Below are positions 50,816 through 60,093 of a stretch of DNA of 64,000 bases, piece after piece. Numbering within the stretch: position 1 is the first letter of the stretch; each line of letters starts with the position of its first letter. The stretch lies in NCBI GenBank assembly GCA_045603125.1, contig JAZULN010000036.1, positions 19,755 to 83,754 of the forward strand, written 5' to 3'. Below the pieces are notes generated by a model. The model did no database searches. It was not told the DNA's origin and worked only from the letters and a program-made list of their open reading frames with translations. Origin of the DNA: CAKSFT01 sp045603125 (GTDB lineage Bacteria; Bacillota; Clostridia; UBA1381). The position numbers and the translations under genes are program-made.

Positions 50816-51502
50816 TTATTCTGCCTGATAGGTCTTCATCCTCTGCCAGTTTATAAAGCCGTAGATGTCGTTTGCAAAAAACATTGAAAAGCAAAATATC
50901 ATGGGGATATATGAGGTATCCTCAATTGATGCCAAAATCCAGAGGATAATTAAAACGATATCGTTTGCACTGTAGGCAAGGGCATAGTAGGGGCTTCTTA
51001 GGTATGTAAGGTATGATGCCAAAAAGCTCGTTGTGATAGAAATAGTGCTAATAACTAAGTTTGCAGTGCCTAAGGATTTTAAGATGAAATAAAATATAAA
51101 GGTTACAATGATTGACAGAAAAATCATAGTGATAACCTGCCTTTTTTCGGGGTTATTGACCTTGACCTCCTGAGAGTTTTTGTATGGGTTTTTATACCAG
51201 CTGATTGCGGATAGTATCGCCATTGGCGAGGTCATAAAAAGATAGGTTATCATTTCACCAAAATATCGAAACATCACCGATATGATACCGTAAAATACTG
51301 CGAATATCACAGTGAGAATTTGTCCCAACACATGGCCTTTTGATACAAAAATAAGGGCGGTAACGCCGATTAAAGATGCTAAAAGCGATAATATATCCTT
51401 TTTAGGTGCCAAAAGGAAGGAAAGGGTTACGGTTATGAGTGAGATTATCCAAAGCCCCAACTCGAATTTTGTGAGGGAGCGAAAGCTTTTTAAAATATTC
51501 AT
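50816..51502 (-). CDS. pnuC: PnuC-type nicotinamide riboside (vitamin) transporter
   Basis: A facilitated-diffusion vitamin transporter of 228 residues with about seven membrane helices. Seen: FELGLWIISLITVTLSFLL, a long hydrophobic core with GILxV-like GQILTVIFAVFYGIIS, AISWYKNPYKNS in the central loop, and a C-terminal ANDIYGFINWQRM, typical of PnuC. The substrate could be nicotinamide riboside or another vitamin precursor. I chose the ATG at 51502, because GGAGGA lies five bases upstream; the longer frame to 51529 lacks a ribosome binding site. It is preceded by a leader with an attenuator-like fold. It ends one base past the regulator's stop (convergent). Confidence 0.88.
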   Translation of the reverse strand: MNILKSFRSLTKFELGLWIISLITVTLSFLLAPKKDILSLLASLIGVTALIFVSKGHVLGQILTVIFAVFYGIISVMFRYFGEMITYLFMTSPMAILSAISWYKNPYKNSQEVKVNNPEKRQVITMIFLSIIVTFIFYFILKSLGTANLVISTISITTSFLASYLTYLRSPYYALAYSANDIVLIILWILASIEDTSYIPMIFCFSMFFANDIYGFINWQRMKTYQAE

Positions 51503-51520
51503 ATTTATCCTCCAAAAGTT

Positions 51521-51600
51521 AAAAAACATCCACTATGCATATCTTCTATGACCTAACGATATGCATGGTGAATGCTAAAGCATTCTCTACCCGGTGGCAG
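51521..51600 (-). promoter_or_regulatory. Attenuator/riboswitch-like leader of pnuC, class not assigned
   Basis: Read on the minus strand: hairpin A CTGCC...GGGTAG (51600-51587); hairpin B GAATGC-TTTA-GCATTC (51585-51570); hairpin C ATGCATATC (51566-51558) with GATATGCAT (51543-51535). C can extend by pairing CATTCAC (51574-51568) with GTGGATG (51533-51527), directly followed by six T at 51526-51521, making an intrinsic terminator. The extension uses the 3' arm of hairpin B, so B and the terminator are mutually exclusive. Confidence 0.7.
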
Positions 51601-51617
51601 AAATAAATTATGGAATC

Positions 51618-51646
51618 AGTTTACCATAAGAATCAAAGGAAGTCAA
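51618..51646 (-). promoter_or_regulatory. Promoter of pnuC
   Basis: On the minus strand TTGACT (51646-51641) and TAAACT (51623-51618), 17 bases apart, with TGG before the -10. It leaves a leader of about 110 bases. Confidence 0.75.
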
Positions 51647-51762
51647 TAGGAAAATATCGTGTGTTGGCGTAGAGAACTATAAAAACTGATAATTTTAATA
51701 CAAAAGAACTGAAATCGCTTGTGAACATGATACTTAAGAATAAAAAGAATTATATATTATAC

Positions 51763-51791
51763 TTGAAAAACACACACATATGTGATATAAT
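51763..51791 (+). promoter_or_regulatory. Promoter of the diguanylate cyclase-exopolysaccharide operon
   Basis: TTGAAA (51763-51768), 17 bases, TATAAT (51786-51791) with TGA before it. A perfect 10-bp palindrome CACATATGTG (51775-51784) lies in the spacer and may be an operator. The stretch 51647-51762 shows nothing else. Confidence 0.78.
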
Positions 51792-51831
51792 TTAAAGTGA
51801 GAAGTTGTATTTAAATATACTATGAAAGAAG

Positions 51832-54138
51832 ATGCAGAAAATGGCAATCACTTATGAGAGAAAAAAAAGAAGACATAATAATATTTTATACACAATTGTC
51901 GCCGCGATTTTGATATTTACGGTCTTTTTTACTATGGTTACGTCCTTTTACATTAAGGCTGAGGAAGATGCATATGAAATGCTTCATATTCAGACAAGAC
52001 AGATTAAAGATGACCTGACTCTTCAGATAAAATCGGACAGAGAAAATCTTATTACTATGGCAAACTTTGCATCAAAGCTATATTCTGACGGTGAAAGCTA
52101 TAATCTTATGTTTGAATCTTTTAAACCCATAGGATTACTTTCCAATATTGGCATACTAAATCCCGACAACACCTTTGTTACTAAGATGGGTTCGGTTGAT
52201 TTAAACGGAAAAATTTCTTTTGAAGAGGAAACTCTAAAGGGAGAATACATAAGCGGAAGAGTACCTGACCTTACAGGTGACGGAAAGGAACTTATTAGAA
52301 GTGCGGTTCCGATTAAGGCAGATGGTAAGACAGTTGGTATTTTATATGGCGTAATTCCACTTGATACCATTGACAAAAAATACAACAGTATGGCAAAAGA
52401 GCTCGATGCTCAGCTTTTCGTTTACGATAAAGAAACAGGAAAATTTGTTATAGATACTCTTAGTGAAAATCCGGGAGAACTTTCAAATTTTAAAGACAGA
52501 GAATTTAACGACGATTATTCCTATGAGAAATTGGTTAACACCGATAAAGGTTATTCGTCTTTCAAATCAATATTAACCGGGGAGGATTTGTATATCCATT
52601 ATTCTACCCTTGAAGATTTTGGTTGGGGTATTATGCTTGCTCGTTATGAAACTCAAGTTTTTGCGGAAACCCATAAGATATCAAAAAACCTGATTTTTAC
52701 TTTTGTCATAATCGTTTTGATTTTAGCGGCATATCTTGAGTTGATTTTAAGAAGTGAGAAAAACAGAGCAAAACTAAATTCAGAGTCTTCCTCTATAAGA
52801 CACCTTCTTCTTGAGATAAACCAACAGCACGAAAATATAAATTCGGCTTTAAAAAGAATAAAAGAGTTTTCGGCTTCCCGGTCTTGCTTTTTTGCAGACA
52901 CTGACGGAGAAGACTATGGCTACATAAAACCTTCATTGAAAGAAAAACTGTTAGTGGGAGAAGACAGAAAATATTTTGTCGGAGAGCTTTTCAGATATGC
53001 TGCAAATATTCATACCGACGATTCTACTACCGGATTTATGCAAATTACTCCTAATCAACATCTTTTAAAGACTAATCCGGAACTATATCAATTTTCGGTA
53101 AGCCACGGCATCAAGGATGTGTCATTTGCAATTATTGCCGATAAAAATAATCATGTAAGTATTCTTGGCGTTATCAACCCGAAGAAGAGTTCTGCTATCA
53201 GAAAACTTATTGAAGATGTCGCGGTTTGTTTTTCTATTGCTATATACAATAAAAAACATCTTAATAAAACAGAACTTGCAGCCACTACAGATTCTCTTAC
53301 CGGAGCAATGAACCGTGTTGCGTATAAGAAGGATATTTTAGTATTTGACCAGGAAAAGCCGGAAGAATTTTCTTGCATTTATATTGATGTTAATGAGCTT
53401 CATATAAGGAACAATAAATATGGTCATGCGGCGGGCGATGAAATGCTTATCTATATTGCCAATTCATTAAAAGAGGTGTTCTTCGGGCATAGCATCTACC
53501 GTATGGGCGGTGATGAGTTCTTAGTGTTTGCAAAGAAAACCTCCCACGAAAAGATTAAACAGAATATAGATACATTTATTGAGCAATTAAAACCAAAAGG
53601 CTACAATGTAGCAATTGGAATGTCTTATAGAAACCAGAACACAAACTGTGAGGAAATGGTTCGTGAGGCAGAAATCAGAATGTATGAGGCAAAAGCTCAG
53701 TATTATCAAAATAAAGAGGAATCAAGCATTTCTCAGGATACCAACGAGAGTTTTGTTCAGGTAAAAACCGGTATCAGAGAAATTGATACAATGATTTCAA
53801 TTTTGAAAGAAAACTATAATGGTATTTACAGAGTTTCCCTGGATAATGACTGTGCCAATAGAATTCTTATGCCGGCTTATCTTGGGTACAAGGAACATGA
53901 AGAAAACTTCTCTAAGTTGCTCAAAAAATACATAAATGAGCTTGTACATCCTGACTGGCATAGAGCAGTTATCAGCTTTTTGAATTACGATGCAATAAAG
54001 AGACAGATAGCGGAAGGGAAAACACCGTCAATTACATATAAAAAGGTAAATGGTGAAACTGTAATTCTTAACGTATATAACCTGGGCGAGGATAAGGATA
54101 ATGTAAAAGATACTCTTTGGGTATTCGCAAGGGGCTAA
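51832..54138 (+). CDS. Membrane diguanylate cyclase (dCache-like sensor, GGDEF domain)
   Basis: Makes the second messenger cyclic di-GMP. The 768 residues read: membrane helix about 17-41, an extracytoplasmic sensor about 45-270 of dCache type (ALIRSAVPIKADGKTVGILYG-like strand at 165-185), a second helix about 278-300, a GAF-like linker, then GGDEF about 485-635 with the intact catalytic loop RMGGDEFLVFAKK near residue 559, and a PAS-like C-terminal segment. The inhibitory I-site RxxD expected shortly before GGDEF is replaced by FFGH, so product inhibition may be missing. First gene of the polysaccharide operon. The start could also be the ATG at 51841. Confidence 0.9.
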   Translation: MQKMAITYERKKRRHNNILYTIVAAILIFTVFFTMVTSFYIKAEEDAYEMLHIQTRQIKDDLTLQIKSDRENLITMANFASKLYSDGESYNLMFESFKPIGLLSNIGILNPDNTFVTKMGSVDLNGKISFEEETLKGEYISGRVPDLTGDGKELIRSAVPIKADGKTVGILYGVIPLDTIDKKYNSMAKELDAQLFVYDKETGKFVIDTLSENPGELSNFKDREFNDDYSYEKLVNTDKGYSSFKSILTGEDLYIHYSTLEDFGWGIMLARYETQVFAETHKISKNLIFTFVIIVLILAAYLELILRSEKNRAKLNSESSSIRHLLLEINQQHENINSALKRIKEFSASRSCFFADTDGEDYGYIKPSLKEKLLVGEDRKYFVGELFRYAANIHTDDSTTGFMQITPNQHLLKTNPELYQFSVSHGIKDVSFAIIADKNNHVSILGVINPKKSSAIRKLIEDVAVCFSIAIYNKKHLNKTELAATTDSLTGAMNRVAYKKDILVFDQEKPEEFSCIYIDVNELHIRNNKYGHAAGDEMLIYIANSLKEVFFGHSIYRMGGDEFLVFAKKTSHEKIKQNIDTFIEQLKPKGYNVAIGMSYRNQNTNCEEMVREAEIRMYEAKAQYYQNKEESSISQDTNESFVQVKTGIREIDTMISILKENYNGIYRVSLDNDCANRILMPAYLGYKEHEENFSKLLKKYINELVHPDWHRAVISFLNYDAIKRQIAEGKTPSITYKKVNGETVILNVYNLGEDKDNVKDTLWVFARG

Positions 54139-54154
54139 AACGAAAGAAGAATGA

Positions 54155-54709
54155 GTGTGGAAAAATATGAACAGTGTTTTTAAAAAAGATTTATATAGGT
54201 ATTATGGCGATTACGGAGAACCCTTTTTAAAAAGGGTTTTTCGTCCGCTTGAAATAAAATATATTAGGATATTCAGAAAGGCAAATTCATGTAAATTTTT
54301 GCCACTCAAAGCTTTTTATACGTTAAGACTTTTACATTTGTCTAATAGATGCCACATTCAGATCCCGGCAAGAACATGTATCGGTGAGGGGCTATATATC
54401 GGCCATACAGGGCGAGTTATAATTCATCCCGATGCGAAACTCGGCAAAAACATAAATATCGGAACGGGTGTTACAATCGGGATGGAAAACCGTGGAAGGA
54501 GAAAAGGAGCCCCCGAAATTTCTGACAATTGCTGGATTGGAACAAATGCAGTTATAGTAGGTAATGTTAAAGTTGGAAGTGATGTGCTAATTGCTCCCCT
54601 TTCCTATGTTAATTTTGATGTACCCGATCATAGCATTGTTATCGGGAACCCGGGGAGAATAATCCCCAAAGAAAACGCTACAGAAGATTATATTTGTAAC
54701 CGTGTTTAA
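54155..54709 (+). CDS. Serine O-acetyltransferase-like hexapeptide acetyltransferase
   Basis: A 184-residue left-handed beta-helix acetyltransferase. Seen: IPARTCIGEGLYIGHTGRVI with the catalytic histidine of serine acetyltransferases, IHPDAKLGKNINIGTGVTIG, ISDNCWIGTNAVIVGNVKVG and GNPGRIIP. It resembles CysE-type enzymes recruited to polysaccharide clusters (EpsC-like), where they acetylate sugars or residues. It starts with GTG at 54155 (GAAAGAAGA upstream) or possibly the ATG at 54167. Only 16 bases separate it from the cyclase gene, so the two share a transcript. Confidence 0.83.
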   Translation: MWKNMNSVFKKDLYRYYGDYGEPFLKRVFRPLEIKYIRIFRKANSCKFLPLKAFYTLRLLHLSNRCHIQIPARTCIGEGLYIGHTGRVIIHPDAKLGKNINIGTGVTIGMENRGRRKGAPEISDNCWIGTNAVIVGNVKVGSDVLIAPLSYVNFDVPDHSIVIGNPGRIIPKENATEDYICNRV

Positions 54710-54746
54710 AATGTGAGGTTTTAGTTTAGGTTAGGATGGAGGTGAC

Positions 54747-56255
54747 GTGTTGGCTAAAAAAGATTCGAGAATAAAACATAATCTTTTATCATCACTTACA
54801 TATCAAGTGGTTTTGGTTTCGCTTAGTTTTCTTTTGCCGAGATTATATCTTGAAAATTTCGGCTCAGAAGTCAATGGCGTCCTTTCAACTATAAAACAGA
54901 TATTTACATATATGTGTCTTTTAGAGGCAGGGGTGGGTCTTGCCACAACCCAGGCTCTTTATAAAAAAATTGGTGAGAATGATCATAAGAGCGCCAGTGC
55001 CGTTTTGTCGGCAACCCATTCTTATTACATAAAAACTGGAATAATTTACTCGGCGATTGTACTTTTGATTGCGGTGGTGTATGCATATTTTATACCCACG
55101 TCAATAGATAGCAATATTTTGTTTTTTATAGTTATTCTAAACGCAATACCGTCACTTTTTAGCTATTTTGTTCAGGCAAAATATAGAATTCTCATGGAGG
55201 TTGACGGGAGAAAGTATGTAATAAATAACGCAGAAACAATACTTCAGCTTGCATCAAATATAGGGAAAATTCTTGTTTTGCTTTTAACAGACAGCTTAAT
55301 ACTAATTCAGCTTGTTTATTGTGTTATTGCGATTTTAGAGCTTCTTTATTTATATTTTTACGCAAAACGGAGATACACGTGGCTTAATTTAAAAGAAACT
55401 CCGGATTTTGGTGCAATATCTCAGAAAAATTCGGTTTTGGTGCATCAACTCTCGGGTATGGTGTTTAATAATACCGATGTGATACTTATCTCTTTTATTT
55501 GTGATTTTAAGGCGGTAAGTATTTATGCTATATATAACATCTTTTTTTCTCAGGTGCAGAATTTTATAACAAGTGTGGTTTCGTCTTTTACCTTCGCACT
55601 AGGACAGATGTTTCATGCAGACAGAGAAAAGTTTAATAAGCTATTTTCAGCATATGAGACCTTTTATATAATGGTAACAAACATCATTTATACCTTGATG
55701 GCTGTGTTTTTATTGCCGATTATTCAGATATATACAAGCGGGATAAATGATGCCGAATATACCAATGTTTTTCTTTTATTGCTTTTTGTTATAATGAATT
55801 TGGTTTCTAACGGCAAATTGCCTGTAAATGGTGTTATTGAGTATTCGGGGGATTTTCAAAAAACACGGTCCCATGCAATATGGGAGATGATAATAAATAT
55901 CACCGTATCGGTTTTGGCGATTTTTTATATGGGAATATCGGGTGCAATTCTTGGAACAATCGCAGCGCTTTTATACCGAGGCATAGTTACTATCTATTAT
56001 TCAAACAGGAAAGTTTTAAAAAGAAGTCAGATGAGTACATATAAAATCATAATTTCCAATGGTATGGTATTCATTTTTGTTATGGCGGTTCTTTTTGTTG
56101 ACACGTTCCGGAATATTTCCTTCCTAAAGCTTCTATTATACGGTGTGTTACATTCGGTATGGATTTTAGGACTATATTTGGTCGTAAATTATATATTTAA
56201 CAGAACGGCTTTTAAAACTATATTTGAATTACTGGGAGGTAAGAAAAACAAATGA
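54747..56255 (+). CDS. Wzx-like oligosaccharide flippase
   Basis: A 502-residue polytopic membrane protein of the MOP superfamily, with about 12-14 helices. It opens with NLLSSLTYQVVLVSLSFLLP, and FGSEVNGVLSTIKQIFTYM is typical of the Wzx/RfbX branch. These proteins move undecaprenyl-linked repeat units across the membrane. The start is GTG at 54747 with GGAGGTGA three bases upstream, or TTG at 54750. It overlaps the next gene by four bases. No Wzy polymerase is recognised nearby in the visible part of the locus. Confidence 0.87.
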   Translation: MLAKKDSRIKHNLLSSLTYQVVLVSLSFLLPRLYLENFGSEVNGVLSTIKQIFTYMCLLEAGVGLATTQALYKKIGENDHKSASAVLSATHSYYIKTGIIYSAIVLLIAVVYAYFIPTSIDSNILFFIVILNAIPSLFSYFVQAKYRILMEVDGRKYVINNAETILQLASNIGKILVLLLTDSLILIQLVYCVIAILELLYLYFYAKRRYTWLNLKETPDFGAISQKNSVLVHQLSGMVFNNTDVILISFICDFKAVSIYAIYNIFFSQVQNFITSVVSSFTFALGQMFHADREKFNKLFSAYETFYIMVTNIIYTLMAVFLLPIIQIYTSGINDAEYTNVFLLLLFVIMNLVSNGKLPVNGVIEYSGDFQKTRSHAIWEMIINITVSVLAIFYMGISGAILGTIAALLYRGIVTIYYSNRKVLKRSQMSTYKIIISNGMVFIFVMAVLFVDTFRNISFLKLLLYGVLHSVWILGLYLVVNYIFNRTAFKTIFELLGGKKNK

Positions 56256-56986
56256 GCATTCCAAAGGTGATTCACTATTGTTGGTTCGGAAAAGGGAAAA
56301 TGCCGGCACTTGCAGAAAAATGTATAAAAAGCTGGAAAAAATATTGCCCCGATTATAAAATCGTTTGCTGGAATGAAGAAAATTTTGATGTTGAAGAAAA
56401 CAGATACGCAAAAGAAGCGTATGAAGCCGGAAAATGGGCATTTGTCAGCGATTATGTAAGGCTAAAAGTCTTATATTGTGAGGGCGGAATCTATCTTGAT
56501 ACCGATGTTGAACTGATAAGACCCATTGATGACCTTATAAAAGAAACCGGTTATATGGGTTTTGATGATAATGGTATCATTTCAACCGGGCTTGGATTTG
56601 CCTGCGAAAAAGGGAATGAACTCATCGGGGCTTTACTTTCCGATTACGACGACATACCATTTATCTTACCTGACGGGAGTTTTGATATGACACCATGCCC
56701 CGACCGAAATACCAAAACCATGGTAAGGCTTGGCTTGAATCCTGAGAATAAGGATCAGGTCTTTATGGGGATACATATGCTTCCCGAAGATTATCTTTGT
56801 CCTATGAAATATTATACAGGAAAAAAAATAATAACTAAAAACACCTATTCAATTCATCATTTTTGTGCTTCATGGACATCGAAAACCGCAAAAAGAACAC
56901 TGGTTTTAAAGAGGATTTTAGGTGTTAAGTTATATGATAAGTTATACGGGAAATTCTTACATAAATTTAAATGGCTGGAGTGGTAG
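56252..56986 (+). CDS. Glycosyltransferase family 32-like (capsular polysaccharide) enzyme
   Basis: A 244-residue nucleotide-sugar glycosyltransferase of the Gly_transf_sug (DXD) type. Seen: IPKVIHYCWFGKGKMP at the N-terminus, SWKKYCPDYKIVCWNE, AFVSDYVRLKVLYCEGGIYL and the metal-binding DTD that follows, and a C-terminal SIHHFCASW typical of the group. No membrane segment. Likely adds a sugar to the lipid-linked repeat unit on the cytoplasmic face. ATGA overlap with the flippase and GGGAGG upstream. Confidence 0.9.
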   Translation: MSIPKVIHYCWFGKGKMPALAEKCIKSWKKYCPDYKIVCWNEENFDVEENRYAKEAYEAGKWAFVSDYVRLKVLYCEGGIYLDTDVELIRPIDDLIKETGYMGFDDNGIISTGLGFACEKGNELIGALLSDYDDIPFILPDGSFDMTPCPDRNTKTMVRLGLNPENKDQVFMGIHMLPEDYLCPMKYYTGKKIITKNTYSIHHFCASWTSKTAKRTLVLKRILGVKLYDKLYGKFLHKFKWLEW

Positions 56987-56988
56987 TT

Positions 56989-58530
56989 ATGCCTGAAAAA
57001 GTTTTTAAAAAATTAAATACTTATATCTTGCCCCAGTGGAAGGTTTGTTTTTTTGCGGCTTTCTTTGCGGGGCTTTTGGCGTATCTATATAAAATAACAA
57101 ACTGGCTCCCTAACTGGGATTCACTGGTGTTCAGATATGATTCACAGAATATGATTGCCCTTGGCAGGTGGTTTTTGCCTGTCGTATGTTCCTTTAGCTC
57201 ATTTTATGATCTGCCGTTTTTAAACGGAATTGTGGCAATAACATTTCACGCCCTGGGGTGTGTTTGTATCTTTAGAATACTGGGGATTGAGAAGAAAATC
57301 ACAGCAGTTTTAATAGGCGCTCTGATTTCCACATTTCCTACAGTTACTTCGGTTATGATGTATAACTATGTGGCGGACGGGTATGCAATTTCGTTTTTCT
57401 TATCAACCCTATCAGCACTATATTTAACCCGGGAAAAACCAAAGTTTATTTTATCGGCGGTGCTTATTTCATTATCAATGGGCATCTATCAGGCATACAT
57501 AACCGTTACAATAATGCTTATATTATTTCATTTGATAGATGAATTACTTTTTAATAACGCATCTTTCAAGGTGGTTTTTAAAAAAGCGTTAAAAATCCTT
57601 TTATCAGGAATTTTAGGGGCCTTACTATATTGGATTATACTAAAAGTACTTCTTGGCGTTTTTTCTTTGGAACTACTTGATTATCAGGGGATGGGCGATA
57701 CTGCATCATTATCTAATATAGATTTATTAGGCTCGCTTTACGTTATAAAGGAAACTTTTATAAAGTGCTTCTTTGATTTATCAGGCGGAGTTAGTGTATA
57801 TGTTATTTTAAATGCCGTTTTATTTGTTTTTACACTTTTTTATTATATTAGTCACATTGTAAAAAGCGGGATTTATAAAGAACCGTCAAGATTAGTTATG
57901 ATTATAGTCATGGGTTTTATGCTGATTCTTGGCTCAGGTGCTCTTGCATTTATAAATCCGGGCGTTGATTACCATAATCTGATGCTAATGGGTTACTCGG
58001 TATTTTATTTATTTTTTATCGTGATTTATGAGCGTGGATGTGAAAAAAATCCTTCAATAAAATGCTGGACCATATTACTTTTGAGTTTGGCGGTAATATC
58101 AAATCAGATAGTAGTAGCCAACGTGAGTTACCATAAGGCACAGCTTGCCTATGAAAAATCCTATGGAGTGTTAATTCGCATTATAGACCGGATAGAAAAA
58201 CTGCCGGGGAACGAGGAATGTGATAAAATTCTTGTGGTTGGGGCGCTTGATAATAGCGATAAATATAGCGTAAATCTGCCTCCCGATATTACCGGTATAA
58301 CAGACGGATATATAATCCGTGCCGACGATGAATCGGTAAGCCAGAGTGTACTTACAAGTGCAATTTCTGATTACAGTGGGAAAATTTATGAATTTATAAG
58401 TGGCGAGGAAAAGAAGGAGCTTTTAAAAAGGGATGACGTGAGGGCTATGGCAAAATGGCCGGGGGAAACCTCTCTTAAAATCATAGATGATATAATAGTT
58501 ATAAAGCTAGGTAATGAGGGTGAATTATAA
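56989..58530 (+). CDS. GtrII-like polytopic membrane glucosyltransferase-domain protein
   Basis: About 513 residues with about ten membrane helices, then a soluble C-terminal segment of about 100 residues. Seen: LPNWDSLVFRYDSQNMIALG and GRWFLPVVCSF near residues 40-65, features of the GtrII/glucosyltransferase-domain family that modify O-antigen or other surface glycans from the outer face, and MGIYQAYITVTIMLIL. I chose the ATG at 56989 with GGAG upstream; a start at 56971 overlaps the previous gene. It could substitute for a polymerase or be a decorating enzyme. Confidence 0.8.
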   Translation: MPEKVFKKLNTYILPQWKVCFFAAFFAGLLAYLYKITNWLPNWDSLVFRYDSQNMIALGRWFLPVVCSFSSFYDLPFLNGIVAITFHALGCVCIFRILGIEKKITAVLIGALISTFPTVTSVMMYNYVADGYAISFFLSTLSALYLTREKPKFILSAVLISLSMGIYQAYITVTIMLILFHLIDELLFNNASFKVVFKKALKILLSGILGALLYWIILKVLLGVFSLELLDYQGMGDTASLSNIDLLGSLYVIKETFIKCFFDLSGGVSVYVILNAVLFVFTLFYYISHIVKSGIYKEPSRLVMIIVMGFMLILGSGALAFINPGVDYHNLMLMGYSVFYLFFIVIYERGCEKNPSIKCWTILLLSLAVISNQIVVANVSYHKAQLAYEKSYGVLIRIIDRIEKLPGNEECDKILVVGALDNSDKYSVNLPPDITGITDGYIIRADDESVSQSVLTSAISDYSGKIYEFISGEEKKELLKRDDVRAMAKWPGETSLKIIDDIIVIKLGNEGEL

Positions 58531-59397
58531 GTGATATATTTTTGTGCAGATGATTACGGATTGTGCGACAGTGTATCGACGCATATAGAGCAGTGTGTAG
58601 ATAAGGGTGCACTCAATAAGGTGAGTGTTTTTCCAAATCTTTATAAGGTTAGCTTAAAAAAAATCTCGAATGACAAAACATCAAGGATTTCTCTACACTT
58701 AAACCTTGTTGAAGGAAAGTGTATGGCGAATGCGGATGAAATCAGCCTGATTACAGACAAAAACGGAAATTTTAAACATACCTTCGGCGGACTTTTTAAA
58801 CTGTGGTTATTTCATGGAAAAGAACTCGAGGAGCAGGTTTATAAAGAGATTAAAGCGCAGGTTCTATATTGGAAAAAAAGTTTGCCGGAGAATATGGGTT
58901 TTTCTCTGGACAGCCACCAGCATACGCATATGATTCCGGCAGTATTTCGAGCTTTGGCAAGGGTTATCCGGGATGAAAAAATTAATTTAGAGTATATGAG
59001 AATTCCGGCAGAACCGATAATTCCATATATAAAAACTCCGTCCCTTTATTTTACATATAACCCGGTAAATATTATTAAACAATGGCTTCTTAAGTTCCTA
59101 TGGGTTATAAACAAAAAGGAATATAGGAAATTTAATTTTCCCACATCCTACTTTTTCGGAATTCTCTTTTCGGGGAAGATGGATGAAAAAAGAGTAAAAA
59201 AAGTTTTGCCAAAGTATATAAAGCATGCAAAAAAAGAGGGTAAAGACATAGAGGTTTTATTTCATCCGGGTTATTTAGAGAAGGAAGAACCCGATTTTAA
59301 AGAAAAAAACATAGTTTTTGGGGATTTTTATTTATCAGAAAATAGAAAAAAGGAATTTAATTCCGTAATAAAATTATCAGAAAGAAGTGTACAGTAA
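58531..59397 (+). CDS. ChbG/YdjC-like carbohydrate deacetylase
   Basis: A 288-residue YdjC-fold enzyme. Metal-binding residues are seen in FCADDYGLCD at the N-terminus, ISLHLNLVEG near residue 52, and SLDSHQHTHMIPAVF near residue 130; a fourth, FHPGYLE, near 255. Related enzymes remove N-acetyl groups from chito-oligosaccharides. In this locus it probably deacetylates an N-acetylated sugar of the polymer or its precursor. It begins with GTG directly after the previous stop (ATTATAAGTG); one-base overlap with the next gene. Confidence 0.88.
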   Translation: MIYFCADDYGLCDSVSTHIEQCVDKGALNKVSVFPNLYKVSLKKISNDKTSRISLHLNLVEGKCMANADEISLITDKNGNFKHTFGGLFKLWLFHGKELEEQVYKEIKAQVLYWKKSLPENMGFSLDSHQHTHMIPAVFRALARVIRDEKINLEYMRIPAEPIIPYIKTPSLYFTYNPVNIIKQWLLKFLWVINKKEYRKFNFPTSYFFGILFSGKMDEKRVKKVLPKYIKHAKKEGKDIEVLFHPGYLEKEEPDFKEKNIVFGDFYLSENRKKEFNSVIKLSERSVQ

Positions 59398-60077
59398 TGC
59401 CTTATATTGAACAGGACAAAGTAGACGAAAAAACAAGAGTAAAGCTTGAAGCCATTATCGAAAAATCATATGCTACCTTCTGGAAACAGAAAAGGCTTTT
59501 TGATATCTTTTTTGCAACATTGATTTTGTTATTTTTCCTTCCGCTAATGGCCGTGATTGCAGTTATCATTGTAATTGATGACCCGAGTGCAGGGCCGTTT
59601 TATAAGCAGATAAGAGTGGGTCGCCATGGAAAAGAATTTTATATGTATAAGTTCAGAACTATGCGAGCTAATGCCGATAAGATGATTGATGAGCTTGTAA
59701 AGCAAAATGAAATGGATGGACCCGTGTTTAAAATGAAGGATGACCCGAGAATAACAAGGGTCGGCAAAATTTTAAGAAAGCTTTCACTTGACGAGCTTAT
59801 GCAGTTTTTTAATGTTTTGAAGGGGGACATGACCTTGGTCGGACCAAGACCGCCGCTCCCAAGAGAGGTAAAGTTTTATACAGATTATCAAAGACTAAGA
59901 CTTTTAGTTACTCCCGGTCTTACCTGTACATGGCAAATTTCTAAAAACAGAAATGACATTCCATTTGAGCAGTGGGTTGAAATGGATATTGAATACATAC
60001 AAACAAGAACATATCTTAATGACTTAAAAATCATGCTAAAAACTCCGATAGTTATGCTAACAGCTACCGGACGATAA
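59397..60077 (+). CDS. Priming sugar transferase (undecaprenyl-phosphate sugar phosphotransferase)
   Basis: A bacterial sugar transferase (PF02397 type) of 226 residues that starts repeat-unit assembly by moving a sugar-1-phosphate to undecaprenyl phosphate. One N-terminal re-entrant hydrophobic helix (FDIFFATLILLFFLPLMAVI) is followed by the catalytic core: FYKQIRVGRHGKEFYMYKFR, TMRANAD, DDPRITRVGKILRKLSLDEL, and LVGPRPPLPREV. The preceding multi-helix domain of WcaJ-size enzymes is absent, so this is the short monotopic form. Confidence 0.94.
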   Translation: MPYIEQDKVDEKTRVKLEAIIEKSYATFWKQKRLFDIFFATLILLFFLPLMAVIAVIIVIDDPSAGPFYKQIRVGRHGKEFYMYKFRTMRANADKMIDELVKQNEMDGPVFKMKDDPRITRVGKILRKLSLDELMQFFNVLKGDMTLVGPRPPLPREVKFYTDYQRLRLLVTPGLTCTWQISKNRNDIPFEQWVEMDIEYIQTRTYLNDLKIMLKTPIVMLTATGR

Positions 60078-60093
60078 AATTGGAGTGAAGAAA

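Noticed and set aside
51647..51831. c-di-GMP riboswitch before the diguanylate cyclase operon
   Set aside because: No GEMM-type core motif; the stretch before the promoter is unstructured AT-rich sequence.
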